DNA of 64,000 nt from Biomaibacter acetigenes (GTDB lineage: Bacteria; Bacillota; Thermosediminibacteria; Thermosediminibacterales; Tepidanaerobacteraceae): NCBI RefSeq assembly GCF_003691585.1, contig NZ_CP033169.1:1240001-1304000 (forward strand). The letters run 5' to 3'. Position numbers and translations under genes: made by a program. This document shows positions 52,499 through 62,503 of this stretch, one piece after another. The notes beneath the pieces are model-generated. The model was not told the DNA's origin, made no database searches, and saw only the letters and a list, made by a program, of their open reading frames with translations. Position 1 is the stretch's first letter; every line of letters starts with the position of its first letter.

Positions 52499-54376
52499 AT
52501 GGGTAAAGTAATCGGTATTGATCTTGGTACTACAAACTCAGTAGTTGCATATATGGAAGGAGGCCAGCCTGTAGTTATTCCCAATGCCGAGGGGTCAAGA
52601 CTTACTCCTTCCGCAGTAGCTTTTACAAAGGACGGTGAGCGCCTGGTAGGGCAGCTCGCAAAACGTCAGGCTATCACGAATCCCGAAAGAACCATACTAT
52701 CTATTAAAAGGCACATGGGTACCGACTATAAGGTAAATATAGACGGCAAAGCCTACACTCCTCAGGAAATATCTGCCATGATTTTACAAAAGCTAAAACA
52801 GGATGCGGAAAGTTATCTGGGAGAAAAAATTACCCAGGCGGTAATCACCGTACCCGCGTACTTTACTGACAGCCAGAGGCAGGCCACAAAAGATGCGGGT
52901 AAGATCGCAGGCCTTGAAGTGCTGAGGATCATCAATGAACCTACGGCTTCAGCTCTGGCTTACGGCCTCGATAAAGGGGAAGATCATACCATACTGGTCT
53001 TTGACCTGGGAGGCGGCACTTTCGATGTTTCCATACTGGAACTCGGTGATGGTGTCTTTGAGGTCAAAGCCACCAGCGGAAACAACCGCCTGGGTGGTGA
53101 CGATTTTGACCAGCGCATCATCGATTATGTAGCAAATGAATTTCAGAGAGAACACGGCATAGATTTACGAAAAGACCGCATGGCCCTTCAGAGATTGAAA
53201 GAGGCCGCGGAAAAAGCCAAAATAGAATTGTCCAGCATGGTGACCACCAACATCAATCTTCCCTTTATCACCGCCGATGCCAGCGGTCCCAAGCACCTGG
53301 ACATAACTCTTACCAGGGCTAAATTTGAAGAACTTACGCGAGACCTGGTGGAAGCTACCATGGGACCAACCCAGAGGGCTTTAAGCGATGCCGGGCTCAA
53401 GCCCCAGGACATCGACAAGGTCATACTGGTGGGAGGCTCTACCAGGATTCCTGCAGTGCAGGAAGCCATCAAAAAGTTCATCGGCAAGGAGCCCCATAAA
53501 GGTGTCAACCCGGACGAAGTGGTAGCCATGGGTGCTGCCATCCAGGCAGGAGTACTGGCAGGCGAAGTTCACGATGTGGTGCTTCTGGATGTCACTCCGC
53601 TTTCCCTGGGTATAGAGACCCTGGGGGGCGTGTTTACAAAGCTTATAGAAAGGAATACCACCATACCCACATCCAAGAGCCAGATATTCACGACGGCGGC
53701 CGATGGCCAGACAGCGGTGGATATACATGTGTTACAGGGCGAACGGCCCATGGCAGCCGACAATGTCACCCTGGGCAGATTCCAGCTCACCGGAATTCCT
53801 CCGGCCCCCAGGGGAGTGCCCCGCATCGAGGTAACTTTTGACATCGATGTGAACGGCATAGTCCACGTTTCTGCCAAAGATTTAGGCACCGGCAAGGAGC
53901 AAAAAATTACCATAACTTCATCCACAGGTTTGAAAGAAGAAGAAATACAGAGGATGGTCAAAGACGCCGAAAAATATGCAGAAGAGGACAGGAAGAAAAA
54001 AGAAAAGATTGAAGCAAAGAACCATGCGGATTCCCTCATATACCAGTCCGAAAAGATGCTGGGTGATTTAAAGGATAAAATAAGCCAGGAAGATGTCGAT
54101 AAGGTGAAAAAAGAGATAGAAAATGTCAGGAAGGCTCTGGAATCCGACGATGTTGAAAGGATAAAGAAAGCCACTGATGACCTGACCAAGGTGTTTTACG
54201 ATATTTCTTCAAAACTGTATCAATCAGCAGGCCAGGGAAACCCCGGAGCAGGTCCAAACTTTAACCCCGGAGCGGGAGCGAATCCCTTCGGTGGAGGAGC
54301 GGCCAATGAAAGTAAAAAAGACGAAAAGGTAGTGGATGCGGACTATAAAGTGATGGATGACAATGATAAGAAATAA
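52499..54376 (+). CDS. dnaK: Chaperone DnaK (Hsp70)
   Basis: About 625 residues. [20 protein letters not shown] at the N-terminus, [63 protein letters not shown]-type [13 protein letters not shown], and the substrate-binding [14 protein letters not shown] are all present. The Gly/Asn-rich tail ends with the [13 protein letters not shown] motif. GGAGGTGTTTTTATG is its ribosome site. It folds proteins with DnaJ and GrpE. Confidence 0.97.
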   Translation: MGKVIGIDLGTTNSVVAYMEGGQPVVIPNAEGSRLTPSAVAFTKDGERLVGQLAKRQAITNPERTILSIKRHMGTDYKVNIDGKAYTPQEISAMILQKLKQDAESYLGEKITQAVITVPAYFTDSQRQATKDAGKIAGLEVLRIINEPTASALAYGLDKGEDHTILVFDLGGGTFDVSILELGDGVFEVKATSGNNRLGGDDFDQRIIDYVANEFQREHGIDLRKDRMALQRLKEAAEKAKIELSSMVTTNINLPFITADASGPKHLDITLTRAKFEELTRDLVEATMGPTQRALSDAGLKPQDIDKVILVGGSTRIPAVQEAIKKFIGKEPHKGVNPDEVVAMGAAIQAGVLAGEVHDVVLLDVTPLSLGIETLGGVFTKLIERNTTIPTSKSQIFTTAADGQTAVDIHVLQGERPMAADNVTLGRFQLTGIPPAPRGVPRIEVTFDIDVNGIVHVSAKDLGTGKEQKITITSSTGLKEEEIQRMVKDAEKYAEEDRKKKEKIEAKNHADSLIYQSEKMLGDLKDKISQEDVDKVKKEIENVRKALESDDVERIKKATDDLTKVFYDISSKLYQSAGQGNPGAGPNFNPGAGANPFGGGAANESKKDEKVVDADYKVMDDNDKK

Positions 54377-54403
54377 AAGCGGGCTCTTTCCGGGCCGGCT
54401 TTT
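54375..54403 (+). promoter_or_regulatory. Hairpin between dnaK and dnaJ
   Basis: AAAAGCGGGC pairs with GCCGGCTTTT (one mismatch) around a nine-base loop. A short T run at the 3' arm suggests partial termination or mRNA processing that would lower dnaJ relative to dnaK. Confidence 0.5.
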
Positions 54404-54420
54404 AACTGGAGTGATGCCGA

Positions 54421-55572
54421 TTGGCCAAAAGAGACTATTATGAAGTGCTCGGCGTAAGCAAAGACGCATCGGAAGACGATATAAAAAAAGCATATAGAAA
54501 ACTTGCGCGCCAGTACCATCCCGATGTAAACAAAAATGATAAGGATGCTGCAGAAAAATTCAAGGAAATAAACGAGGCCTACGAAGTGCTGAAAGACCCC
54601 GAAAAGCGGGCCCGGTACGACCAGTTCGGCCATGCCGGCGTGGGCCAGGGGAATTTTGACGCCGGCAATTTTGGCGGATTCGGCGATTTTGGTGACTTCG
54701 GCAATTTCGGAGGAGAGTTCTTCGGAGATATTTTTGAAAACTTTTTCGGGGGCGGATTTGGAGGAACAAGGCGGCATGGACCCGTTCGCGGCGCCGATGT
54801 GCTGTATGATATGGAGATTTCTCTGGAAGAGGCTGCTACCGGAATAGAAAAGGAAATCCAGGTGTCGCGCATGGAAAAGTGCGAAAAATGCCATGGCACC
54901 GGAGCAAAACCCGGAACCCATCCCACCACATGCCCGCTATGCGGCGGTACCGGACAGGTAAAAAATGTACAGAATACGGCCTTTGGAAGGTTTGTGAACA
55001 TCACCACCTGCAACAGGTGCGGCGGGCGGGGTACCATCGTGGAGGCCCCATGCCCTAACTGCCATGGCAGTGGTCAGGTGCGGGCCAACCGAAAGATCAA
55101 GGTAAAGGTTCCAGCCGGTGTGGATACAGGTTCACGCCTTCGGATAAGTGGGGAAGGAGAGCCCGGCGAGCGCGGCGGACCTCCGGGAGACCTTTATGTA
55201 GTGATCCGGGTCAAACCCCACAAGCTTTTTACAAGGCATGGAGATGACCTCATATATGAAGCCCATATTTCTTTTGTGCAGGCGGCTCTCGGCGATGAAA
55301 TCGAAATACCTACGCTGGAGGGCAAGATAAAGTTAAAAATACCCGAAGGGACCCAGCCAGGGACAAATTTCCGCCTGAAAGCCAAAGGCATTCCGCATAT
55401 AAAGGGATATGGCAGGGGAGACATGCATGTCAGGGTAAATGTGGTTATACCCGAAAGGTTGAACGAAAAACAAAAGGAAATCCTGAGAAAATTTGCCGAT
55501 ATAAGCGGCGAGGAATTAAAAGGTCCGTCAAAGGGGTTTTTCGGCAAGATGAAAGATGCCTTTGGCGTATAG
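54421..55572 (+). CDS. dnaJ: Chaperone DnaJ
   Basis: 383 residues. J domain with [11 protein letters not shown]; a Gly/Phe-rich region ([17 protein letters not shown]); four CxxCxGxG zinc repeats ([32 protein letters not shown]); then the C-terminal substrate domains. TTG 54421 follows TGGAGTGATGCCGA. It delivers substrates to DnaK and stimulates its ATPase. Confidence 0.97.
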   Translation: MAKRDYYEVLGVSKDASEDDIKKAYRKLARQYHPDVNKNDKDAAEKFKEINEAYEVLKDPEKRARYDQFGHAGVGQGNFDAGNFGGFGDFGDFGNFGGEFFGDIFENFFGGGFGGTRRHGPVRGADVLYDMEISLEEAATGIEKEIQVSRMEKCEKCHGTGAKPGTHPTTCPLCGGTGQVKNVQNTAFGRFVNITTCNRCGGRGTIVEAPCPNCHGSGQVRANRKIKVKVPAGVDTGSRLRISGEGEPGERGGPPGDLYVVIRVKPHKLFTRHGDDLIYEAHISFVQAALGDEIEIPTLEGKIKLKIPEGTQPGTNFRLKAKGIPHIKGYGRGDMHVRVNVVIPERLNEKQKEILRKFADISGEELKGPSKGFFGKMKDAFGV

Positions 55573-55585
55573 CCGGGAGGTAAAT

Positions 55586-56530
55586 ATGAATTGGGTTGAA
55601 ATTAAAATAAAAACTTCCACCGAAGCCATTGAAGCTATATCCAATATTTTCTATGAAGCGGGTGTTATGGGAGTTGTCATAGAGGACCCCAGGGATTACC
55701 TTCGTCCTCAGGATGAAAAGCAGTGGGATTATGTGGAAATTCCTGAAGGCATTGATTTTGAAGAAGCCGTGGTGACGGGCTATCTGGTGGAAGACAGCAG
55801 CCTTGCCGAAAGAGTCAGGGAAATCGGGGAAAGGGTAAAGCAACTCCCCGAATATGGCTTAAACATAGGCAAGGGTGAAATGGCCATGGCCACCGTTTCC
55901 GATACGGATTGGGCCAATGCCTGGAAAAAATATTACAAGCCAACCCACATTGGGAAAAGTCTCGTGGTAAAACCCTCCTGGGAAGTATACCGGCCAGAGG
56001 CAGGGGAAATTGTGATAGACCTTGACCCGGGCATGGCCTTCGGTACCGGCACTCATGAAACCACCAGGCTGTGTATGGAACTATTGGAAAAATATATGAA
56101 GAGTGGTTTTGCTGTCATAGACATAGGCTGCGGTTCGGGCATACTATCCATAGCGGCTGGGAAACTGGGAGCTTCCCATGTTGTGGCCATCGACAGGGAT
56201 GATGTGGCGGTAAAGGTTGCCCGGGAGAACGTAGAAAGAAACAATTTAAGCTCGGTAGTGAAGGTGCTCAGGGGTGACAGGCTGCAGAATATTTCTTTTA
56301 AGGCGGACATTATAATGGCCAATATCATCGCCGATGTCATTATAGAATTGAGCGAAGAGGTTCCTTTGAATCTAAAAGAAGGCGGCCTTTTTCTGGCATC
56401 GGGCATCATAAAAGACCGCAAGCTTTCAGTGGTGGAAGCCCTGGAGAAAAACGGTTTTGACATGGTAGAAGAGTCTGAAAAAGGTGAATGGGTTGCACTG
56501 GTATCAAAACAGGCCCCCATCGGAAACTGA
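55586..56530 (+). CDS. prmA: Ribosomal protein L11 methyltransferase
   Basis: 314 residues. An N-terminal substrate domain (WVEIKIKTSTEAIEAISNIFYEAG) and the SAM domain with AFGTGTHETTRLC, VIDIGCGSGILSIAAGKLGA and NIIADVI motifs. ATG 55586 follows GGGAGGTAAAT. dnaJ-prmA-rsmE is the typical Firmicute order. Confidence 0.95.
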   Translation: MNWVEIKIKTSTEAIEAISNIFYEAGVMGVVIEDPRDYLRPQDEKQWDYVEIPEGIDFEEAVVTGYLVEDSSLAERVREIGERVKQLPEYGLNIGKGEMAMATVSDTDWANAWKKYYKPTHIGKSLVVKPSWEVYRPEAGEIVIDLDPGMAFGTGTHETTRLCMELLEKYMKSGFAVIDIGCGSGILSIAAGKLGASHVVAIDRDDVAVKVARENVERNNLSSVVKVLRGDRLQNISFKADIIMANIIADVIIELSEEVPLNLKEGGLFLASGIIKDRKLSVVEALEKNGFDMVEESEKGEWVALVSKQAPIGN

Positions 56531-57306
56531 TGGGGGTGAATTTTACGCCCAGGTTTTTTATTTTTAAAGAACTGGACATAAATGATACTGTAATAATTTC
56601 GGGAGATGAGGCCCACCATATAATAAAAGTGTTGCGGTATAAGCCCGGGGATCTTCTCAAACTTTCCGACGGAAAAAATACGGAAGCCACGGCCGTAATA
56701 GAAGAAATAGATACAAAAGATATTCAAATAAAAACAAAAATTATAGAGAAAAATATAAAAGAGAATATAAAACCAGTCATAACCCTGTTCCAGAGTTTGC
56801 CCAAAGGGGACAAACTGGATTTCATCCTTCAGAAAAACACCGAAATAGGCGTATCGAAATTTGTTCCCATTATAACCGAAAGGACTGTTGTTGAACTTTC
56901 ACAAGAGAAGCTTTCAAACCGTATGCAGCGGTGGAAAAAAATCGTGCAGGAAGCTTCCAAACAGTGCATGCGCATGGATATACCGCAAATAGCCGAAGTG
57001 AAAGGCTTTGATGAGAGCCTGAAAGATATAAAAGACTATAATCTGGCCATCATACCCTGGGAGCAGGAAAAATCATGTTTTTTAAAGAACATCCTGAACG
57101 GGGTCCAACGCCAAGATGCTTTAAAGATAGCGGTTTTCATAGGTCCCGAAGGGGGCTTTACCGGCGGGGAAATAGAAAAGGCAAAAAGTTCCGGTGCCGT
57201 GCCGGTAAGCCTGGGTTCCAGGATTCTGAGGACCGAAACCGCATCCATAGCGGTTTGTGCCGCAATAATGTATGAACTGGGTGAACTGGGAGGTAGAAAT
57301 GCCTAA
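56530..57306 (+). CDS. rsmE: 16S rRNA (uracil1498-N3)-methyltransferase
   Basis: 258 residues of the SPOUT class. An N-terminal PUA-like part (RFFIFKELDI...ISGDEAHHIIKVLRYKPGD), and the knot region IGPEGGFTGGEIEKAK plus VSLGSRILRTETASIAVCAAIMYELG. It overlaps the prmA stop (TGATG). A GTG at 56536 is an alternative start. Confidence 0.93.
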   Translation: MGVNFTPRFFIFKELDINDTVIISGDEAHHIIKVLRYKPGDLLKLSDGKNTEATAVIEEIDTKDIQIKTKIIEKNIKENIKPVITLFQSLPKGDKLDFILQKNTEIGVSKFVPIITERTVVELSQEKLSNRMQRWKKIVQEASKQCMRMDIPQIAEVKGFDESLKDIKDYNLAIIPWEQEKSCFLKNILNGVQRQDALKIAVFIGPEGGFTGGEIEKAKSSGAVPVSLGSRILRTETASIAVCAAIMYELGELGGRNA

Positions 57307-58603
57307 AGTAGCTTTTTATACCCTCGGATGTAAAGTAAATCAGTATGAATCCGATGCCATGGCCGAGCTTTTTAAAGAGCGGGGATATGAAATAACGGAT
57401 TTTGAAAGACCGGCCGACATTTATGTAATAAACACATGCGATGTAACCAATGAAAGTGCCAGAAAGTCAAGACAGATGATAAGAAAAGCCTCCCGGATAA
57501 ACCCTAATGCAGTAGTGGCGGTGGTGGGCTGCTATGCGCAGCTAGAATCCGGTGAGATATCCCGGATACCCGGTGTTGATGTAATCGTGGGCACCAAAGA
57601 CCGCCGCCGCATAGTGGACCTGATTGAGGAGTCCATAAAAAAGCATGAGCAAATCGTGGCCGTTGAGGACATCTCAAAGGAGAGAAGTTTTGAGGAAATC
57701 GCCTTCAAGGGCTTGAGGCAGAGGACCAGGGCTTTTCTCAAGATTCAGGAAGGATGCAATATGTTCTGTTCCTACTGCATTATCCCCTATGCAAGAGGGC
57801 CCGTCAGGAGCAGGCCGGTAGAAAGCATAATAAAAGAGGCGCAAGAGCTTGCTGAAGAAGGTTTTAAAGAAATAGTCTTGACGGGAATCCATCTGGGACT
57901 ATACGGCCATGATTTCAGGGAAAAGGGGCTTCATTTGTTTGAAGTGGTTTCCAGGCTTTCCAAAATCGAGGGCATAAGGAGAATCAGACTGAGCTCTATT
58001 GAAGCTCTGGAACTCACCGATGAGTTTATAGAAGGCCTCTCCAAACTCGAAAATTTCTGCCATCACTTTCACATACCCCTTCAGAGCGGCTGCGACAGTG
58101 TGCTTGAGCGCATGAACCGCCGCTACACCACCGCTCAATTCAAGGAGAGGGTGGAATACATCAGGGGGAAAATGCCCGATGTTTCCATAACCACCGATGT
58201 CATAGTAGGATTTCCCGGAGAAACTCAAGAGGAATTTGATGCCACTTTCAATTTTATACAGGAAGTAGGATTCTCCCGGCTGCATGTTTTTCCATTTTCG
58301 CCCAGGGAAGGCACTCCAGCTGCTAAAATGCCCAACCCCATAAAAAAGAGCGTTAAAGAGGAAAGAAGCCACAAACTTATCGCTTTAAGCCGGGAGCTGG
58401 AGAAAAATTTCCGGCAAAAATTTTTAGGTGATACAGTAGAGGTATTATTTGAAGAAGAGGTGGATAATAATACCTATGAAGGCCTAACGGGAAATTATAT
58501 AAAAGTCGTGGCTTCATCCGGGGAAAACCTTCACAATAAACTGGCGCTGGTAACCCTCAAGGAAAATACTCCCGACCACCTTGTTGGCGAAATCCGGACA
58601 TGA
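57299..58603 (+). CDS. mtaB: tRNA ms2-t6A37 methylthiotransferase
   Basis: 434 residues. N-terminal UPF0004 domain (FYTLGCKVNQYESDAM, INTCDVTNESARKSRQMI, VVGCYAQ); radical SAM cysteines CNMFCSYCIIPYARG; C-terminal TRAM domain. MtaB adds methylthio groups to t6A in tRNAs decoding ANN codons. ATG 57299 follows GGGAGGTAGAA and overlaps rsmE by eight bases. Confidence 0.95.
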   Translation: MPKVAFYTLGCKVNQYESDAMAELFKERGYEITDFERPADIYVINTCDVTNESARKSRQMIRKASRINPNAVVAVVGCYAQLESGEISRIPGVDVIVGTKDRRRIVDLIEESIKKHEQIVAVEDISKERSFEEIAFKGLRQRTRAFLKIQEGCNMFCSYCIIPYARGPVRSRPVESIIKEAQELAEEGFKEIVLTGIHLGLYGHDFREKGLHLFEVVSRLSKIEGIRRIRLSSIEALELTDEFIEGLSKLENFCHHFHIPLQSGCDSVLERMNRRYTTAQFKERVEYIRGKMPDVSITTDVIVGFPGETQEEFDATFNFIQEVGFSRLHVFPFSPREGTPAAKMPNPIKKSVKEERSHKLIALSRELEKNFRQKFLGDTVEVLFEEEVDNNTYEGLTGNYIKVVASSGENLHNKLALVTLKENTPDHLVGEIRT

Positions 58604-58692
58604 GCAAGGACAATGCTGCTTTGGCTTTAGCGCATGAGCAGTTTAAAAAAATTTTGCTGCAAGCAGGAAATTTGACCTTGAATGTGGAATAA
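58600..58692 (+). CDS. Possible 30-residue peptide
   Basis: ATGA overlap with the mtaB stop, then SKDNAALALAHEQFKKILLQAG... and TAA. No ribosome site of its own except translational coupling; a conserved role is unproven. Confidence 0.25.
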   Translation: MSKDNAALALAHEQFKKILLQAGNLTLNVE

Positions 58693-58740
58693 TTTTTAAG
58701 AAAAATATTGCAAGTAGTTCAATGTAAGGAGGTGGGAAAG

Positions 58741-59082
58741 ATGGACTGTATTTTTTGCAAGATTGCCCAACATGAAATACCGGCAAATACCGTCTATGAG
58801 GATGATGATGTGATAGCCTTTAAAGATATTAATCCTCAGGCCCCCATCCATCTCCTGATAGTCCCCAGGAAACATCTGGTTTCCATAATGGAAATAAATG
58901 ACGAAAACAAGGAAATTTTAAATAAAATCATACGGGTAGCACAAAATCTTGCCAGGCAAAATAATATAGATAATAAGGGATTCAGACTGGTAGTCAATAC
59001 CGGCGATGATGGAGGTCAAACGGTAGGCCACCTGCATTTTCATCTACTAGGAGGCAGGTTTATGACATGGCCTCCCGGCTGA
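58741..59082 (+). CDS. HIT-family protein (HinT-like)
   Basis: 113 residues. CIFCKIAQHEIPANTVYEDD at the start and the histidine triad HLHFHLLGG near residue 100, with GDDGGQTVGHLHFH as the signature. Purine nucleotide phosphoramidase type. ATG follows AAGGAGGTGGGAAAG. Commonly next to rpsU in Firmicutes. Confidence 0.93.
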   Translation: MDCIFCKIAQHEIPANTVYEDDDVIAFKDINPQAPIHLLIVPRKHLVSIMEINDENKEILNKIIRVAQNLARQNNIDNKGFRLVVNTGDDGGQTVGHLHFHLLGGRFMTWPPG

Positions 59083-59156
59083 TATTGACGGGAGCCTTTC
59101 AAAGCCTTATAATTAAATGAGTTGCAGCAAAAGAGCAGTGGAGGGAGGGAGTAAGA

Positions 59157-59339
59157 GTGGCAGAAGTAAGAGTAGGGGAAAACGAATCACTGGACAATGC
59201 ACTTCGGAGATTTAAACGCCAGTGCCAGAGGGCAGGCGTTCTTTCAGAAGTCAGGAAACGGGAACATTATGAAAAGCCCAGCGTAAGAAGGAAGAAAAAG
59301 TCCGAAGCAGCCAGAAGGAGAAAATTTCACAAGTTTTAA
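59157..59339 (+). CDS. rpsU: Ribosomal protein S21
   Basis: 60 residues, basic: [25 protein letters not shown] at the start, [17 protein letters not shown] at the end. GTG start after GGAGGGAGTAAGA. It acts in initiation on the 30S. Confidence 0.96.
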   Translation: MAEVRVGENESLDNALRRFKRQCQRAGVLSEVRKREHYEKPSVRRKKKSEAARRRKFHKF

Positions 59340-59350
59340 GGAGAGATGAC

Positions 59351-59794
59351 ATGTCTATTAAGGATGTGTTAAATCAGGACATGAAAGCTGCCTTAAAAGA
59401 AGGCCAGAAAGACAGGCTTTCGGTGATAAGGATGGCCAAGTCTGCTATTCTTTACGCAGAAAAGGAGAGGCTTCATGAACTGGATGACGGAGAGGTCATA
59501 GAAGTACTGTCCCGGGAAGTAAAAAAGCTTAAAGACGACCGGGATGAGTTTGAGCGGCTCGGCAGGACCGAACAGGCTCAAAAGCTGGGACAAGAAATCG
59601 ACATATTGATGAGTTACCTCCCTCAGCAATTGACCGATGATGAAGTGGAAGAAATAGTACGTCAGACCATATTTGAAGTCGGAGCCAACAGCGTTAAGGA
59701 TATGGGCAAGGTCATGAGTGCCATCATGCCCAAGGTCAAGGGCAGGGCTGATGGCAGGGTCGTAAATACTCTTGTAAAAAAATTGCTACAATAA
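59351..59794 (+). CDS. yqeY: YqeY/GatB-tail domain protein
   Basis: 147 residues, helical GatB/YqeY fold: IKDVLNQDMKAALKEGQKDRLSVIRMAKSAI, IDILMSYLPQQLTDDEVEEIVRQTI, DMGKVMSAIMPKVKGRADGRVVNTLVKKLL. A tRNA-amidotransferase-like binding domain without a known reaction. Follows rpsU by 11 bases, as in Bacillus. Confidence 0.92.
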   Translation: MSIKDVLNQDMKAALKEGQKDRLSVIRMAKSAILYAEKERLHELDDGEVIEVLSREVKKLKDDRDEFERLGRTEQAQKLGQEIDILMSYLPQQLTDDEVEEIVRQTIFEVGANSVKDMGKVMSAIMPKVKGRADGRVVNTLVKKLLQ

Positions 59795-59831
59795 AACTGA
59801 ATTCGGGATACCGTAAATAAAAGGCCGGATT

Positions 59832-59864
59832 AAAAAGGATTTGCCGCAAGGCAAATCCTTTTTT
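59832..59864 (+). terminator. yqeY terminator
   Basis: A 14-base stem AAAAAGGATTTGCC / GGCAAATCCTTTTT with a GCAA loop and T tract. Confidence 0.9.
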
Positions 59865-59905
59865 GGGACCACCGATCGCCGGCCTGCAGTTAAAGTATGT
59901 AAATT

Positions 59906-59930
59906 AGTCCGCGTATGCGGACTTTTTTTT
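59906..59930 (+). terminator. Second terminator upstream of yqfC
   Basis: AGTCCGC-GTAT-GCGGACT followed by seven Ts; the two hairpins insulate yqfC. Confidence 0.85.
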
Positions 59931-59998
59931 GTAATTAATCTTGCATATGAAGAATAAATTTTTAGAGAATCCATTTTGAGTTTAAGAAGGGGTTTAAA

Positions 59999-60268
59999 AT
60001 GGCCGATGGAATCAAAAAGCGCTTTTCTGACGCCTTAGACCTGCCAGGGGACATTGTCCTGAATCTTCCGAGGGTTACCATAACGGGCAGCATCGCCGTA
60101 TTCATTGAAAATCACAGAGGAATAGTGGAATACGCCTCCGACAGAGTCCGCATAAATACCGGTGCAGGTGCATTAATCGTAAAGGGCGAAGACCTTCTCA
60201 TAAAATCACTGGTGGCCGATGAGGTGACCATAGAAGGTCAACTTAAATCCATAGAATTTGAGGATTGA
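59999..60268 (+). CDS. yqfC: Sporulation protein YqfC
   Basis: 89 residues, YabP/YqfC fold: LDLPGDIVLNLPRVTITGSIAVFIENHRGIVEYASDRVRIN and VKGEDLLIKSLVADEVTIEGQLKSIEF. ATG follows AGAAGGGGTTTAAA. Mother-cell sporulation gene paired with yqfD. Confidence 0.93.
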   Translation: MADGIKKRFSDALDLPGDIVLNLPRVTITGSIAVFIENHRGIVEYASDRVRINTGAGALIVKGEDLLIKSLVADEVTIEGQLKSIEFED

Positions 60269-60287
60269 CTCTGAAGGGGGGACAGGG

Positions 60288-61502
60288 ATGCTACTCATTA
60301 AATTGTGGAATTATTTGCGGGGATATGTTATTATTAAAATAACAGGAGAGTATGTTGAAAGGCTCCTCAATCAGGCTGCTCTAAAGGGTATATATCTATG
60401 GGATGTCAGACGGGTGGACGACAAAGCTCTGATAGCCCGAGTGAGCGTTGGTGACTTTTTCAGCTTGAGCCGTCTGACCAGAAAAACCCGTTGCCGGATA
60501 TTTATCCTCCGGAGGGCAGGCATCTTCTTCATGTTTTACAAGTTGAGAAGGAGAAAAATACTTCTGGCAGGAGCCGTGCTGTTTGTAGCCGCAATATATT
60601 TCCTGTCTTCATTTATCTGGAGCATAGATGTAAATACCCAGGACCCCGAACTCAAAAAGGCTGTTGAAAGTGATTTGAGGCAGTGGGGATTGAAAGAGGG
60701 CACATTCAAATACTATCTGGATAAGAAGTATTATCTGGATAAAATCCTGCAAAAGCACAAAGAAATTGCCTGGGGAGAGATCCGGGTGAAGGGCTCCAGG
60801 CTGGTGGTAGAGCTTGTCAAAAAGAAAATGCCGCCGGAACTTGAAGAAAATACACCTTGTGATATAATAGCTTCGAAAGATGGTATCATTGAAGAAATCA
60901 TCCCCCTCAAAGGGGAAGCTCTGGTAAAAACTGGAGACACTGTGAGCGCTGGAGATGTGTTGATAACCGGCAGGGTGGCTATAAAATCGGACCAGAGCCA
61001 GAAAGACCAGAAAAATCAGGAAGACCAATCCAATGTGCTTTTAGTCCACGCCAGGGGCATTGTAAAAGCGAGAACCTGGTATCAAAAAGCAGTCAGGGTT
61101 CCCCTGGTGAAAGAGGAGAAGGTCCCCACAGGTCAGGTTAAAAAAGCGTATAGACTTCAACTGGGGAAGAGCGCGTTGAAATTCCAATGGGGCAGGATTC
61201 CCTTTGCGCTTTATGAAACGGAAACCGCCGGGGAAACCCGGTTGCTGCCTGAAAGCCTGGGAGATATTAAATTCAGTATAATAATTTATAGGGAAATCCA
61301 GACAAAAAAAGAGTTTCTGGGTGTGGAGAAAGCTGTGCAGGAAGCCGAAAAGCAGCTCCTGGAGCAGCTTGAAAGTCTTCCGGAGAATATTAAAATAACC
61401 AGGAAAAAGATGGATTTCACACTGGACTCTGATGAAAAAAATGTGATTGGTTCCTTGACGCTGGAAGTCATTGAAGATATAGGCAAAGAGCAAAAATTTT
61501 AA
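60288..61502 (+). CDS. yqfD: Sporulation protein YqfD
   Basis: 404 residues. The N-terminal soluble part (LIKLWNYLRGYVIIKITGEYVERLLNQA), one membrane span near 95-115 (ILLAGAVLFVAAIYFLSSFIW), then beta-rich domains with GIIEEIIPLKGEALVKTGDTVSAGDVLITG. ATG 60288 after GGGGGGACAGGG. Functions with YqfC; the molecular job is unknown. Confidence 0.92.
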   Translation: MLLIKLWNYLRGYVIIKITGEYVERLLNQAALKGIYLWDVRRVDDKALIARVSVGDFFSLSRLTRKTRCRIFILRRAGIFFMFYKLRRRKILLAGAVLFVAAIYFLSSFIWSIDVNTQDPELKKAVESDLRQWGLKEGTFKYYLDKKYYLDKILQKHKEIAWGEIRVKGSRLVVELVKKKMPPELEENTPCDIIASKDGIIEEIIPLKGEALVKTGDTVSAGDVLITGRVAIKSDQSQKDQKNQEDQSNVLLVHARGIVKARTWYQKAVRVPLVKEEKVPTGQVKKAYRLQLGKSALKFQWGRIPFALYETETAGETRLLPESLGDIKFSIIIYREIQTKKEFLGVEKAVQEAEKQLLEQLESLPENIKITRKKMDFTLDSDEKNVIGSLTLEVIEDIGKEQKF

Positions 61503-61515
61503 GGGAGGAGAAAAT

Positions 61516-62499
61516 TTGGGGAAAAACCTCGCAGAAGCACGAGTGACGGTAGATGATATTAACAGCCTGGCATTTTTGTTTGGAAACAGGGACGAGAACA
61601 TAAGATTCATAGAAGAGGCATTCAAGGTCAGAGTTCTGACCCGGGATGGCAATATAACCATTTTAGGCGACGCGGATAATGTGGAGTCGGTTCAAAAGCT
61701 ATTTAACCAGTTGATGGAAGTTATAAGAGGAGGCAACCAGTTGACTTCAGCGGATGTAAAATATTTTGCAGGCCTCGTAAAAGACGGCGAAGGGGAAAAA
61801 ATCACAGACTTATATGATGATGTCATTTGCTATACACACCGGGGTAAACCTATAAAACCCAAAACTATCGGCCAGAAGCTGTATGTGCAGGCCATCAAAC
61901 GCAATGATGTGGTCTTTGGCATAGGGCCTGCCGGCACCGGGAAGACATATCTTGCTATGGCCATGGCGGTGACAGCCTTCAAGGAAAAAGAAGTGAACAG
62001 AATCATCCTGACCAGGCCGGCGGTAGAAGCAGGAGAAAAGCTTGGTTTCCTGCCCGGCGACCTGCAGGATAAGGTGGATCCATATCTTCGGCCGCTTTAT
62101 GATGCCCTTTATGACATTCTTGGAGTGGAGTCTTTCCGACGCCTTATGGAAAGAGGCCTGATTGAAGTGGCTCCTCTGGCGTATATGAGGGGAAGGACTT
62201 TAGACGATTCCTTTATCATCCTGGATGAAGCTCAGAATACAACTTCCGAACAGATGAAAATGTTTCTTACCAGGTTAGGGTTTGGTTCCAAGGCGGTGGT
62301 CACCGGGGATATAACCCAGATCGATTTACCAAAGGGGGTCTTCTCCGGCCTGGAAGAAGTAAAACAGGTGCTGCAAGATGTCAAGGGCGTCGAATTCATA
62401 TTCCTCGATGACAAAGATGTAGTGCGCCATGAAGTGGTACAGAGAATCATAAAGGCCTACGAGAAGTTTGAAGAAAAGCGCCAGCAATGCGGGGAGTGA
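61516..62499 (+). CDS. PhoH-like ATPase (PhoL)
   Basis: 327 residues. KH-like N-terminus; Walker A GIGPAGTGKTYLAMAMAV near 140, VEAGEKLGFLPGDLQDKVDPY, Walker B SFIILDEAQNTT. TTG 61516 follows GGGAGGAGAAAAT. Often co-transcribed with ybeY and yqfF and implicated in RNA metabolism. Next to yqfF here. Confidence 0.93.
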   Translation: MGKNLAEARVTVDDINSLAFLFGNRDENIRFIEEAFKVRVLTRDGNITILGDADNVESVQKLFNQLMEVIRGGNQLTSADVKYFAGLVKDGEGEKITDLYDDVICYTHRGKPIKPKTIGQKLYVQAIKRNDVVFGIGPAGTGKTYLAMAMAVTAFKEKEVNRIILTRPAVEAGEKLGFLPGDLQDKVDPYLRPLYDALYDILGVESFRRLMERGLIEVAPLAYMRGRTLDDSFIILDEAQNTTSEQMKMFLTRLGFGSKAVVTGDITQIDLPKGVFSGLEEVKQVLQDVKGVEFIFLDDKDVVRHEVVQRIIKAYEKFEEKRQQCGE

Positions 62500-62503
62500 T
62501 TTT

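Noticed and set aside
53569-54189. 206-residue minus-strand ORF in dnaK
   Set aside because: Low-complexity Ser/Phe shadow of dnaK.
51893-54376. A genuine GrpE-DnaK fusion protein
   Set aside because: The dnaK ribosome site is intact and a single added A creates a stop codon; six other runs in the window show the same kind of error.
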